A stretch of 64,000 bases of DNA from contig NZ_JACWMY010000009.1 of NCBI RefSeq assembly GCF_014773265.1, forward strand, positions 1 to 64,000. The letters run 5' to 3'. This document shows, in pieces, positions 1-8,486 of this stretch (its first letter is position 1; each line of letters begins with the position of its first letter). The notes beneath the pieces were generated by a model, which worked only from the letters and a program-made list of their open reading frames with translations, had not been told where the DNA came from and did no database searches. This DNA is from Mucilaginibacter pankratovii (lineage in GTDB: Bacteria; Bacteroidota; Bacteroidia; Sphingobacteriales; Sphingobacteriaceae). A program made the position numbers and the translations under genes.

Positions 1-122
1 GCCTCGAAGAACTTGAAGATGAACTTTTACAATACCTCGCTTATTACAACTGGGAAAGGCCTCATCAAGGTATTAATGGTAAAAAACCTATTGAAATGTG
101 CACCCTAAACAACAAAAGTTAA
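1..122 (+). CDS. IS481-like transposase, 3' end only
   Basis: Partial gene cut by the left window edge; reading frame 3 gives about 39 residues ending at TAA 120-122. The residues YYNWERPHQGINGKKPIE match the end of the integrase/transposase catalytic core (rve superfamily, IS481/IS3-like), where YN-x-x-RPHQ-x-L/I follows the last catalytic Glu. The catalytic DDE residues lie outside the window, so I cannot tell whether the element is intact. It is the only mobile-element coding sequence I see. Confidence 0.75.
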   Translation, partial: LEELEDELLQYLAYYNWERPHQGINGKKPIEMCTLNNKS

Positions 123-133
123 AACCGCTAATC

Positions 134-159
134 TGTCATCGAATTACTAAACCCTTACA
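134..159. repeat. Possible right terminal inverted repeat of the IS
   Basis: Read on the minus strand this stretch starts TGTAAGGGTTTAG and ends GATGACA. IS481-type elements often have ends beginning TGT, and the position 12-37 bases after the transposase stop is right for a terminal repeat. The other end is outside the window, so pairing cannot be checked. Confidence 0.35.
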
Positions 160-195
160 GCAATGACAATGTGGCTATTTGTCCGTGTTAATTAC

Positions 196-1956
196 TTATA
201 CCTCCACTGCAAACTTCTCCCCAATTTGTTGCCTCCACATGGCGTAGTAAAGGCCTTTTTGGTCTATCAGGTCGTGATGTTTCCCGGCTTCAATGATGTG
301 GCCTTTCTCCAGCACGAAGATCTTGTCGGCATGCATAATGGTCGACAGGCGATGGGCGATAAGGATAGTAATATGATCATTCACCATAGATACATCACGA
401 ATGGTAGCTGTAATTTCCTCTTCGGTGATGGAATCTAATGAAGACGTGGCTTCATCAAATACCAAAATATCCGGCCGGCGCAGTAAAGCACGCGCGATTG
501 ACAAGCGTTGTTTCTCCCCGCCCGAAACTTTTACACCACCTTCGCCTATCACGGTGTCCAGGCCTTTATCGGCGCGGGCCAATAGCGTTTGGCAGGCGGC
601 GCGCTGCAATACATTCATACAATCCTCATCCGTTGCTTCCGGGCGAACGAACAACAGGTTCTCGCGGATAGTGCCGGAGAATAACTGCGTATCCTGCGTT
701 ACAAAACCTATCTTCTCGCGGAGCTGGTCGAGGTCTATCTCCCTGCGCGAAATACCATTGTAGGCTACATCGCCCTCCAATGGCTGGTACAGCCCAACCA
801 GCAATTTAACCAGCGTGCTTTTACCCGAACCGGAAGGCCCTACGAAGGCAATGGTTTGCCCGGCAGTGGTTTCAAAGTTGATGTGGTTCAACGCGTTGCG
901 GTTAGCAGTTAAATGTTTGAAACTTACATCGCTAAAAGTAAGTGTATCAATTTTCTCCAGTAGCACCGGTTTTTCAGGTTTTTTATCTATCGGGATGCTA
1001 AGGATACGGCTAAAATTGGCGAGGGATACCTGCGCTTCGCGCCACGATAGAATTACATTCCCCAGCTCCTGCAGGGGGTTGAATAAGAAAAACGAATAAA
1101 ACAGGAACTTGAAATAGTTACCGGGGCTTAATTCACTTTTAAAAATGAGCATTAACAGCACCACCACCATGCAACTACGAACAAAGTTTACTGTTGTACC
1201 CTGCACAAAGCTCATGCTGCGTACAAACTTTACTTTCTTCAATTCCAGGTCGAGGATCTTGTAGGTGGTTTTGTTAAGTCGCTCAATTTCTTGCTTGGCC
1301 AGGCCGAGGCTTTTCACCAATTCAATATTGCGGAGCGATTCGGTTGTAGAACCGGCAAGAGCGGTAGTTTGTGCAACAATAGATTTTTGTATGGTTTTGA
1401 TGCGCCTGCTGAGCAGTGAACTTACAATGGCAATAACAGGGATGGCGGCAAAATATACAAGAGTTACTTTGTAGCTTACCGTTAAAGAGTAAATTATTAC
1501 GAACACCATTCCCACCAGGCTCACAAACAACACACTGATGAAAGAAGTGATAAATTTTTCGCAATCGAGTCGGACTTTTTGCAGTATACCCAGCGTTTCG
1601 CCGCTTCGCTGATCTTCAAATACCTGGAAAGGCAATTCAAGCGAATGTTTTAACCCGTCGGCATACATTTCGGCGCCGGTTTTTTGTACAATGATGCTGG
1701 TAAAATAATCCTGGAAGTTTTTTGCAATGCGCGATACCATTGCAGCACCAACAGCCAGCAGTACAAGCATCAGTGCACCATGTAAACGATATTCATAAGT
1801 GTAATGTTTACCGTCTTTGGGGATCATGTACTGGTCTACAATGTTCCCGGTGATAAGTGGGTCCAACAAAGAAAAACCAATGTTAATGGCGGCCAGAGCA
1901 AGGGCGAGCACCACAATCCACTTATATTTAGATAAATAAGATAAGAGTATTTTCAT
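196..1956 (-). CDS. ABC transporter, fused permease and ATPase (MsbA-like exporter)
   Basis: 586 residues, the usual length of a half-transporter exporter that works as a homodimer in the inner membrane. Residues 1 to about 310 hold six membrane segments (first one at about 13-35). The nucleotide-binding domain follows: Walker A GPSGSGKST near residue 372, signature VSGGEKQRLS near 476, Walker B ILVFDEATSSLD just after, and the switch His in IAHRLST. The substrate cannot be read from sequence; lipid A, lipid or drug export are all possible. It lies downstream of frr on the same strand, separated by 130 bases with hairpins, so it probably has its own promoter. Confidence 0.9.
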   Translation of the reverse strand: MKILLSYLSKYKWIVVLALALAAINIGFSLLDPLITGNIVDQYMIPKDGKHYTYEYRLHGALMLVLLAVGAAMVSRIAKNFQDYFTSIIVQKTGAEMYADGLKHSLELPFQVFEDQRSGETLGILQKVRLDCEKFITSFISVLFVSLVGMVFVIIYSLTVSYKVTLVYFAAIPVIAIVSSLLSRRIKTIQKSIVAQTTALAGSTTESLRNIELVKSLGLAKQEIERLNKTTYKILDLELKKVKFVRSMSFVQGTTVNFVRSCMVVVLLMLIFKSELSPGNYFKFLFYSFFLFNPLQELGNVILSWREAQVSLANFSRILSIPIDKKPEKPVLLEKIDTLTFSDVSFKHLTANRNALNHINFETTAGQTIAFVGPSGSGKSTLVKLLVGLYQPLEGDVAYNGISRREIDLDQLREKIGFVTQDTQLFSGTIRENLLFVRPEATDEDCMNVLQRAACQTLLARADKGLDTVIGEGGVKVSGGEKQRLSIARALLRRPDILVFDEATSSLDSITEEEITATIRDVSMVNDHITILIAHRLSTIMHADKIFVLEKGHIIEAGKHHDLIDQKGLYYAMWRQQIGEKFAVEV

Positions 1957-1972
1957 TACCGCAAAACTAAAA

Positions 1973-2064
1973 AAAGGGAACGGCTAAGAAGCTCATTCCC
2001 TTTAATTTGACAATGCGGTTAAAGTAGAGTCAATAAAAAAAGGAATAACCACACCGGCTATTCC
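1973..2064 (-). terminator. Two hairpins between frr and the ABC gene; the first is a terminator
   Basis: On the minus strand the hairpin formed by 2042-2050 and 2056-2064 (GGAATAGCC with GGTTATTCC, one G-T pair) is followed directly by a seven-T run, a standard intrinsic terminator for frr. A second, weaker stem pairs 1973-1980 with 1996-2003 (AAAGGGAA with TTCCCTTT) just before the ABC transporter start. Confidence 0.7.
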
Positions 2065-2088
2065 CTTCCCTAAACAGTTTAAGTTACT

Positions 2089-2652
2089 TTAAACTGTCAT
2101 GATATCTTTTTCCTTAGCTTCTGATAGCTGATCTACTTTAATGATGTAGGCATCGGTCAGTTTCTGCACTTCGGCTTCGCCAACTTTTATCTCATCTTCA
2201 GATACGCCTTCGGTTTTTAATTTTTTAATTTTCTCGTTAGCATCTTTACGAATGTTGCGCACGGCAACTTTACCGGTTTCGGCCTCGGCCTTGGCTTTTT
2301 TAACCAGATCGCGGCGGCGCTCTTCGGTAAGCGGCGGTACGTTAATGCGGATGATGATGCCATCATTTTGCGGGTTTACACCCAGGTTGGCTTCTTTAAT
2401 GGCTTTCTCTATCAATGGCAGCAGGTTCTTCTCCCAGGGCTGCACTACAATGGTGCGTGCATCGGGTGTGTTCACACTGCCTACCTGGCTAAGCGGGGTA
2501 GCAGTACCATAATAGTCGATGGTAATATCATCCAGCATGGCAGGGTTGGCTTTGCCCGCGCGTATTTTGGTTAGTTCGCTATCTGCGTGTGCAATGGCTT
2601 TGTCCATTAAAGCTTTTGCATCAGTTACTTGTTTTTTAATGAGTTCGCTCAT
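2089..2652 (-). CDS. frr: Ribosome recycling factor
   Basis: 187 residues, near the 185 of E. coli RRF. RRF works with EF-G to split the post-termination ribosome. Typical RRF segments are visible: the helical start with ELTKIRAGKANPAMLD, then YYGTATPLSQVGSVN, the IVVQPWEKNLL strand, IRINVPPLTEERRRDLVKKAK, and the ending helix KVDQLSEAKEKDIMTV. The start is ATG with an A-rich leader. In many Bacteroidota pyrH precedes frr; here the upstream neighbour is an RRM protein more than 500 bases away. Confidence 0.97.
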   Translation of the reverse strand: MSELIKKQVTDAKALMDKAIAHADSELTKIRAGKANPAMLDDITIDYYGTATPLSQVGSVNTPDARTIVVQPWEKNLLPLIEKAIKEANLGVNPQNDGIIIRINVPPLTEERRRDLVKKAKAEAETGKVAVRNIRKDANEKIKKLKTEGVSEDEIKVGEAEVQKLTDAYIIKVDQLSEAKEKDIMTV

Positions 2653-3136
2653 TGTTTAAGATTTTTGACAAAAATAATAAAAAGTATCAAAGCCCCTAAT
2701 TAAAGCAGGGAAATCGCTTTTAAAACAGAACTACTAACAGTACGGATTTTAGCGATAATTTCAATTGCTTTTCAGGCTTGTTCGCGTTCGACATGGGGCG
2801 CGAACAGCCCGAACAAGCCCGAACACGTGTAATTTTAAACCAATCATTGCTGAATAAGCCCGTAAACTGCTGAAAGCGGGTCCGCTGCTAATTAAGGTTT
2901 TACCCACAATGTGTTTTATGTGGGTAAATTATTGTTTTGTGATGAGCAACGGATCAACCCTTGGTGTGTTTTTGCGACACGAGTTTTTCTACAGGGTAGC
3001 CCATGGTTCTTTTAATTTTAAGATAAGAGATAACTTACAGCGAAAAAAATTAGCTGTAAAAAGAAAGCGGACGAAACATTGGCGCATAAAAAATCACGCT
3101 ACCAAAAAATCATGAAAGCGTGCAAATGAAAAATAA
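2653..3136. other. Intergenic stretch with a hairpin that can pair two ways
   Basis: No convincing gene. Around 2775-2819 there are three related arms: 2775-2784 (GGCTTGTTCG) pairs perfectly with 2810-2819 (CGAACAAGCC), while the overlapping 2779-2786 (TGTTCGCG) pairs perfectly with 2799-2806 (CGCGAACA). The two stems exclude each other. An open frame at 2909-3115 has no family resemblance and is taken as chance. Confidence 0.5.
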
Positions 3137-3169
3137 TAGCAAAGCACCGGTTGAAACAGTGCTTTGCTA
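3137..3169 (-). terminator. Intrinsic terminator of the RRM gene
   Basis: Perfect 11-bp stem (TAGCAAAGCAC with GTGCTTTGCTA) and an 11-base loop, 15 bases past the RRM stop codon. On the minus strand it is followed by TTATTTTTC. Confidence 0.8.
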
Positions 3170-3183
3170 AAACCTTTAAAGAA

Positions 3184-3588
3184 TTACCAACGGCTACCGC
3201 CGCCGCCTCTGCTATCTTTTGAGTAACCGCCGCCACCGCCGCTGCCACCTCTGCTGTCTCTTGAGTAGCCACCGCCACCGCCGCCACGGTTTCCACCGCC
3301 GCCGCCGTAACCACCACCGCCGCCACCGCTTCTGCGATCGCCCGGTTTTTTGTCTTCAGCCTGGCTAACCGCAATTGAGCGGCCGCTAACTTCAGAACCG
3401 TTTAGGCCAGAAATTGCTTTTTGAGCTGCTTCATCGTCAGACATTTCAACAAATCCGAAGCCTTTGCTGCGGCCAGATTCTCTGTCAATAATAATTTTAA
3501 CGGTGCTTACTTCACCATAAGCTTCAAAAAGCTCTTTTAAATCTGCTTCCTCTAAAGAGTAAGGAAGGCTTCCTACGAATATGTTCAT
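3184..3588 (-). CDS. Glycine-rich RNA-binding protein with one RRM domain
   Basis: 134 residues from the ATG at 3588 (an in-frame TTG one codon earlier is less likely). Residues 1-79 form an RNA recognition motif: RNP-2 is IFVGSLP near the start and RNP-1 is KGFGFVEM near residue 44. The tail from about residue 85 is almost only Gly, Ser, Arg, Tyr and Asp, with two near repeats of the form GGGGYS(R/K)DSRGG. Proteins of this layout in Bacteroidota and cyanobacteria are often cold-induced RNA chaperones; the tail resembles RGG regions. The long leader upstream fits RNA-level regulation, which is inference. Confidence 0.92.
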   Translation of the reverse strand: MNIFVGSLPYSLEEADLKELFEAYGEVSTVKIIIDRESGRSKGFGFVEMSDDEAAQKAISGLNGSEVSGRSIAVSQAEDKKPGDRRSGGGGGGYGGGGGNRGGGGGGYSRDSRGGSGGGGGYSKDSRGGGGSRW

Positions 3589-3733
3589 CAAAAATTAGTT
3601 TAGTAATGATCAGTTTTTCTTCCTGTCATTTTATTGTTTACACCAAATATAGAATAGATATTAATCACTTGTACAATAATTTATCAAACTACAGGCTTTA
3701 TTTTAATAAAAAGGTCAATTTATGGCTGTTTTT

Positions 3734-4186
3734 TCAAAAAACCGACCTGATGAGGTAGCTTTTGCCATTTAGAATAAACTCTTCACCCTCGCCTTTGCCC
3801 TTTAATTTAAAGCCAATTGGCGACGCTGGCGATACTGCAAAGTAGTTTTTGCCATCCAACAGCAGATTGCCGGCGCTTATAGCGATGTAAAAGTCTCCGT
3901 TATTGGTAGTTACAACACTGCCGGTATCGGCTACGGCGGATGTGCCTTTAAAACTTACCTGGTTTAGGGCCACCATTAGTTTGTTAGCTTCGTTTAATTG
4001 GGCCAGGTTTCGGTTGGTTTCCTGCTGCGCCATCTCGCGCCCGGTTTCGTATTTATCGCCGGCGCTGCTTTTGGTATCGTTGTTGGCGGCTTGTTGTGCT
4101 TCGGCTATGGCCTCTTCGGCGGCTTGCATGCGGCCTTTTACATAGGCAACACATAAGGCGTGCAGCTTCTCTTTTATATCGCTCAT
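3734..4186 (-). CDS. Small GreA/GreB-like protein (Bacteroidota family, often misnamed 3-oxoacyl-ACP synthase)
   Basis: 150 residues from ATG 4186 with AGGATA eight bases upstream; the longer frame to 4234 adds only an unsupported hydrophobic lead. Residues 1-80 are an Ala/Glu-rich helical region (AEEAIAEAQQAANNDTKSSAGDKYETGREM), recalling the GreA/GreB coiled coil; residues 85-150 look like the beta-rich Gre C-terminal domain (NGDFYIAISAG, FFAVSP-like YFAVSPASPIG). Databases often call this family 3-oxoacyl-ACP synthase, which nothing in the sequence supports. A role at RNA polymerase is inferred only from the resemblance. Confidence 0.65.
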   Translation of the reverse strand: MSDIKEKLHALCVAYVKGRMQAAEEAIAEAQQAANNDTKSSAGDKYETGREMAQQETNRNLAQLNEANKLMVALNQVSFKGTSAVADTGSVVTTNNGDFYIAISAGNLLLDGKNYFAVSPASPIGFKLKGKGEGEEFILNGKSYLIRSVF

Positions 4187-4234
4187 GTTGGTTATCCTGA
4201 AAAAAACGAAGATGCTAAATAAAATCGCAATCAA

Positions 4235-4802
4235 AACTGCCTAAAAAATAAAAGCCCCCGTGCACTCGCTGCCGGGGACTTTCAACCTAAACCTTATCAC
4301 AATTATAAGTGCGGATGCACTTATGTCCTTTGTAAACGAAATGTATTACCCAAATGTTGTGTAAAACCGTCTCAAATTACTTGCAAATGATAAAAGCTTT
4401 TGATTTTTGTTCTGCGCCAAAACAATCCGGCGAAAAAAATATTATCTGCTTTGTTGCGTTTGGCATTTTGCTGCGTAATGAGATAATACAAAACCGGTAC
4501 ACATGATCCCGCATATTAAACAAAATGCTTTCAAAGGATATACGTTCACATTGATACTCCTTTCTATACTGCTGCTATTGATGGGCCTTTTTGCTGTAGT
4601 GCCACTTTAGATAGGCTGCGTCTTTCCATTACAAAATTTTGCCGTGCCTTACTTCTGTGAGATTGGCCGTTTTTTTACCCGGCGGGTATACGCGCCCTTC
4701 TTCATAGCGGTATGGTTTTAACACGCATCTAAAACAAACCATCGCCAAATTGGTTAATAGCTGTACATCTTTTAGTCACAACAATTTAACCTGTTAAAAA
4801 CC
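4235..4802. other. Intergenic region with one hairpin
   Basis: Apart from the possible small membrane ORF listed separately, I see no gene. A G+C-rich hairpin pairs 4251-4260 with 4273-4282 (AAAGCCCCCG with CGGGGACTTT, nine of ten pairs), terminator-like on both strands, although no gene ends close by on the plus strand. Confidence 0.4.
4503..4610 (+). CDS. Possible 35-residue single-span membrane peptide
   Basis: ATG at 4503, stop TAG 4608-4610. The peptide starts with a short basic stretch (MIPHIKQNAFKGY) followed by a continuous hydrophobic span rich in Leu and Ile to the end. Small one-span peptides like this are common in Bacteroidota intergenic regions, but there is no clear ribosome binding site and no homologue I recognise. 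It could be chance. Confidence 0.3.
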   Translation: MIPHIKQNAFKGYTFTLILLSILLLLMGLFAVVPL

Positions 4803-4988
4803 ATGAATTTAAAACGTACTTTCGGAGCCGTACTTACCGTGCTGGGCATTGTAGGCCTTATTTGGACCGGTGTTGGAGTTATCAATCATTCAGGCCAAAC
4901 CACAACTTTAATCGTAGTCGGCATTATATCTGTGCTATTCTTTTCTACGGGGATTAGCCTGGTGCGCAATACTAAAGACGAAGCTTAA
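4803..4988 (+). CDS. Small two-span membrane protein
   Basis: 61 residues. Two hydrophobic segments at about 8-27 and 35-53, joined by a short loop (NHSGQTTT) and ending with a charged tail RNTKDEA. A basic N-terminus (MNLKRT) places it as inner-membrane, both ends probably cytoplasmic. Function unknown; similar short proteins are common in Sphingobacteriaceae. The leader reads TTAACCTGTTAAAAACC before the ATG. Confidence 0.65.
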   Translation: MNLKRTFGAVLTVLGIVGLIWTGVGVINHSGQTTTLIVVGIISVLFFSTGISLVRNTKDEA

Positions 4989-5028
4989 TTTAAAGCAGCC
5001 GGCATAATTACCCCTGTTTCGGAAATAG

Positions 5029-6115
5029 TTAAACCCGAGGCTTCAAAATCGTTTCGGTAAGGGTTTTAATACGGCGCGAGGCGCGGTTTAGCGTATCGGG
5101 CAGTAACCCTTTATCGTGCGATTGTTTATAGGATACTATCTGGCCACTTAAAAACTGGCCTTTTTTGTTGATGCGCAATTTTAGCATAGGCGCCAGCCCG
5201 CAAATACCCGCCACGCTTACGCTGCGGTAAGTGCAAAAGTTACCCAGGCTGTAAGCTATCAGCCTGTTTTTATACAATTCCATCGCGCGGCTTACGTGCG
5301 GGCCATTGCCCAAAAACATCTGCCCCTGCATCAATGGCCGCGTGCGCAAATGCATTTACATTTCCCCGTCGCTCGCCGTTATATGATTCGGGCACGCAGG
5401 GTACATGCTCAAAAGCAACACCTTCGCCACCACCATGGAACGATACGATCACCACATCACTTTGTTGTTTTAATTCTTGTATAATAGCCGACGCCCCTTT
5501 AATATCCAGCAACGATACCGTTTGGCTGTTGGGCGAGAACGCGCAGAACCCATATTTAACACCATTTAAGGTGAAGGTTTTTGTAGGCACCGTTTTTAGC
5601 CCGGCGGAATGGATGCCCAGGCTATCCAGTATTTTTAGCGTAGTTACCCGGCCCTTTAGCCCAAAATCATTACTATGGTTGTTTGCCACGCTCAAAATAT
5701 CAAAGCCTGCATCTTTAAAAATGCCGCCATAATGCTCGGGCATTTTAAACAGGTATGGCTTGCTGCGGAATTTTAACTTCATGGCAGCGGGTGCGCCACT
5801 ATCTATTAGCGCACCTTCCAGGTTGCCAAAAGCGATATCGGCTTCGCGCAGATCTTTAAGCGCATATTTAAAGCTATTCTTCCCGCTATCGGGCGGTAAA
5901 TTGTTATTGTTTGGATAAGCCGTGCCCAGCATCATATCGCCAACGGCCGCTATGTTAATAGCGGTATCTGCAGGAGGAGGTGGCGCAACGGTATCAACCG
6001 CGGCAGGCGCTACAGCCGGTTGCCGTTTGGCAGCCAGCTGTGCGGGAGGGTTATTGCAACTCCCCAAAAAGAGGCTTGCGCAAAAAAGTGATGTAAATAT
6101 CAGACCTAATTTCAT
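5029..6115 (-). pseudogene. CapA-family lipoprotein, frameshifted
   Basis: The N-terminal 260 or so residues (from ATG 6115) and the C-terminal 90 residues are in different frames. The start has a lipoprotein signal with lipobox LGSC, then the CapA (poly-gamma-glutamate capsule, metallophosphatase-like) core: AAVGDMMLGT, LRFKS-like LKFRSKPYLFK, LSVANNHSNDFG and VIVSFHGGGEG. The first frame runs on to DAGADVFGQWP, the second supplies LGNGPHVSRAMELYKN and IAYSLGNF, exactly the next CapA motifs. The junction is the five-A run 5312-5316 on the plus strand; restoring family length needs two more bases there. Either a true loss of function or a homopolymer sequencing error. Confidence 0.8.
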
Positions 6116-6179
6116 GACAAAAAAAATCCCCCCAAATTTAAGATGGGAGGATGAGGGAAATATAATAATTTAGGTTTAA

Positions 6180-6761
6180 TCAATTATTGTCCGGTCCTGG
6201 CTGATCTGCGCTGCTGCTGGTTAGCTCGTTTTTAAACGACTCCAGCATACGGCCGCCTTTGTAAAAGTAACGGCTGTAATAAGCGTCATCGAGGCTGCTG
6301 ATAGCTACACCGCGGGATGAAGCGTGCGCGAACCTGTTATTGCCTAAATATATGCCAACATGCGAAATGCTGCGGCTGTGTATTTTAAAGAAAACCAAAT
6401 CACCTTCTTTCAGATCATCTTTACCTACGGGGTTAACCATGCTGAAAATATCGCGTGAGCTGCGGCGGATAGTTAAGTTAAAAACATCACTGTACAATTG
6501 CTTGGTGAATGCTGAGCAATCTATTCCTTTTCTTGAGCTGCCGCCGAAACGGTAAGGAGTACCTATCCAATCGTGCACGAAATTGAAAAGTTTCATGTTA
6601 GAGGTTGCCGATAAGGCCACGCCCATAATTTGTGAAAGATAATCTTTAGCTAATGACTCCTGATCGTCAGATTCGACGGCGGGAGTTGGAACACTTTTTG
6701 TTTGAGCCTGTGCGGCTAAAACGCTCATAAATAATGCAATAGCAAGTGCGAGTTTCTTCAT
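6180..6761 (-). CDS. Secreted NlpC/P60 peptidoglycan hydrolase
   Basis: 193 residues. A signal peptide covers about 1-20 (MKKLALAIALFMSVLAAQAQ). The C40 peptidase domain covers about 53-170 with catalytic Cys82 in GIDCSAFTKQLY, His134 in SISHVGIYLG and His146 in RFAHASS, so it should be active against peptide stems (gamma-D-Glu-diamino acid endopeptidase in the family). A Ser/Asp/Pro-rich tail of about 15 residues follows. No SH3 or LysM binding domain is present. It follows the CapA remnant on the same strand but is transcribed ahead of it. Confidence 0.9.
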   Translation of the reverse strand: MKKLALAIALFMSVLAAQAQTKSVPTPAVESDDQESLAKDYLSQIMGVALSATSNMKLFNFVHDWIGTPYRFGGSSRKGIDCSAFTKQLYSDVFNLTIRRSSRDIFSMVNPVGKDDLKEGDLVFFKIHSRSISHVGIYLGNNRFAHASSRGVAISSLDDAYYSRYFYKGGRMLESFKNELTSSSADQPGPDNN

Positions 6762-7456
6762 TTAATCCCGTTTTTTGTTGCAATTAGGACAACAAATGTA
6801 TATTAAATCAGACGGTGTGTCTATTGTTAGATACAAATCTATATAAATATTCTAAACCACCAAATAAATAATGAAATTAATTTCATGTTCGTTGTGGTAA
6901 ATAATATTAACCAACGTTAATAAAGTTATCGTTAAAGTGAATATTGCAATTCGCGATAAATGGTTAAACAACTAATTTTCAATAGGTAATAATTTATAAT
7001 TGTTTGTTTGATGAGCAGCGAAAATATGGAAATTTTTCACGAGAAGAGAGGTCAAGGCTTTACCGCAGTATGAGCAGATTTTTCACAGATACGTGCAAAC
7101 TTGCTATTGTGATGATTAAATATCTGCATCACTCTGCGCTTTTTCTCTGCTATTCGCTACAGAGAAGCGCCATTATATCTTTTTTAAGATTTATCAGTAT
7201 AATTAATGTAAAATTGATCCTGTTCGTTCGGCTGATCGTCGAAAAGATAATTGCGGGAAACCTATATATTGCATTGCGGCAAAGCGTATTATTTACACAC
7301 TATCCAAATGATATTCTGCTTTTGCCGAAATGCGCGTTTTGGGGATGAAAAGGTTACATTCACGTTAAATAAATCTTTACAACAAATTCGTTGCAGTTTC
7401 GGTTATTTGCGAGATATAATTAGATTTGCACATTCTCTTAGAATTGTTTTTAACAA
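6762..7456. other. AT-rich intergenic region before pdhA
   Basis: About 700 bases between divergent genes. Open frames at 7004-7348 and 7251-7460 have no recognisable family, codon use unlike the neighbours, and are probably chance. No tRNA, riboswitch or strong hairpin noticed. It must hold the promoters of the NlpC gene and of pdhA. Confidence 0.45.
7421..7428 (+). promoter_or_regulatory. Possible -7 element of the pdhA promoter
   Basis: TAGATTTG fits the Bacteroidota -7 consensus TAnnTTTG and lies 28 bases before the pdhA ATG. I do not see a well spaced -33 TTG partner, so support is weak. Confidence 0.3.
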
Positions 7457-8452
7457 ATGAGTTCAATCGAAATAACTAAAGACACCTACCTGATGTGGTA
7501 TGAGTCCATGCTACTGATGCGTAAGTTTGAAGAAAAAACCGGTCAATTATACGGTCAGCAAAAAATACGCGGATTTTGTCACCTGTACATTGGGCAGGAA
7601 GCAGTGTTGGCCGGCGCCATGTCGGTTATACGCCACGAAGACAGTATGATAACTGCCTATCGCGACCATGCCCACGCTTTGGCAAAAGGCACACATCCAA
7701 ACGCTATTATGGCCGAGATGTATGGTAAAGCAACCGGCTGCTCAAAAGGTAAGGGTGGCTCGATGCACATGTTCGACAAAGAAAACCATTTTTATGGCGG
7801 GCATGGTATTGTAGGTGGCCAAATACCAATGGGTGCAGGTGTAGCTTTTGCCGAAAAGTATAAAGGTACTGATAACGTAAACATTGCCTATATGGGTGAT
7901 GGTGCCGTACGCCAGGGTGCTTTAACCGAAACCTTTAATATGGCTGCACTATGGAAACTCCCTGTAATTTTTGTTTGCGAAAACAATGGTTACGCCATGG
8001 GTACATCTGTAGAGCGTACCACCATACAAACTGATATTTATAAATTAGGCTTGCCTTACGGTATCCCATCATCACCGGTTGACGGTATGGACCCGGTTGC
8101 CGTGCACAACGCAATGGACGAGGCTGTTTCACGTGCCCGTCGCGGCGAAGGCCCGACTTTCCTGGAGATGCGTACCTACCGTTTCAAGGGCCACTCGATG
8201 AGCGATCCGCAAAAATACCGTACCAAAGAAGAGTTGGAAAGCTACAAAGCAAAAGACCCAATTGAAGTGGTAAAACTTGCTATACAAAAAGAAGGCTACG
8301 CCAACGACCAATGGTTTGAAGAAATTGACGCTAAGATAAAAGCACAGGTAGACGAAGCGGTGAAATTCGCTGAAGAGTCGCCATGGCCGGAGGCATCGGA
8401 GCTTTATACCGATGTTTATGTGCAGCAAGATTACCCTTACATTCGCGACTAA
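7457..8452 (+). CDS. pdhA: Pyruvate dehydrogenase E1 component, alpha subunit
   Basis: 331 residues, typical for the alpha chain of an alpha2-beta2 E1. It binds thiamine diphosphate and decarboxylates pyruvate before passing the acetyl group to E2. Visible motifs: RKFEEKTGQLYGQQKIRGF, IGQEA, YRDHAHAL, the GGSMHMF phosphorylation-loop-like segment, and the ThDP motif beginning GDGAVRQG and ending ENN about 29 residues later. RFKGHSMSDPQKYR marks the C-terminal third. The E2 gene follows after 34 bases. The beta subunit gene (pdhB) is not here, as is usual in Bacteroidota, where it lies elsewhere. Confidence 0.96.
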   Translation: MSSIEITKDTYLMWYESMLLMRKFEEKTGQLYGQQKIRGFCHLYIGQEAVLAGAMSVIRHEDSMITAYRDHAHALAKGTHPNAIMAEMYGKATGCSKGKGGSMHMFDKENHFYGGHGIVGGQIPMGAGVAFAEKYKGTDNVNIAYMGDGAVRQGALTETFNMAALWKLPVIFVCENNGYAMGTSVERTTIQTDIYKLGLPYGIPSSPVDGMDPVAVHNAMDEAVSRARRGEGPTFLEMRTYRFKGHSMSDPQKYRTKEELESYKAKDPIEVVKLAIQKEGYANDQWFEEIDAKIKAQVDEAVKFAEESPWPEASELYTDVYVQQDYPYIRD

Positions 8453-8486
8453 TTATTATACCTAAAATATTAACAACAAACAGTAT

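Noticed and set aside
2909..3115. 68-residue open frame between frr and the RRM gene
   Set aside because: No known pattern, and composition unlike neighbouring genes.
3237..3345. Repeats in the RRM gene as a CRISPR-like array
   Set aside because: They are Gly codon repeats within a coding tail; there are no spacers of even length.
3099..3374. Ala/Val-rich 91-residue frame on the minus strand
   Set aside because: It is the out-of-frame reading of the glycine-rich RRM tail.
5312..5316. Programmed ribosomal frameshift in the CapA gene
   Set aside because: The five-T run is short, no downstream stem or pseudoknot was seen, and CapA proteins are not known to use frameshifting.
7004..7348. 114-residue open frame upstream of pdhA
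   Set aside because: No family resemblance, many rare or aromatic residues, no ribosome binding site, and AT-rich intergenic sequence gives such frames by chance.
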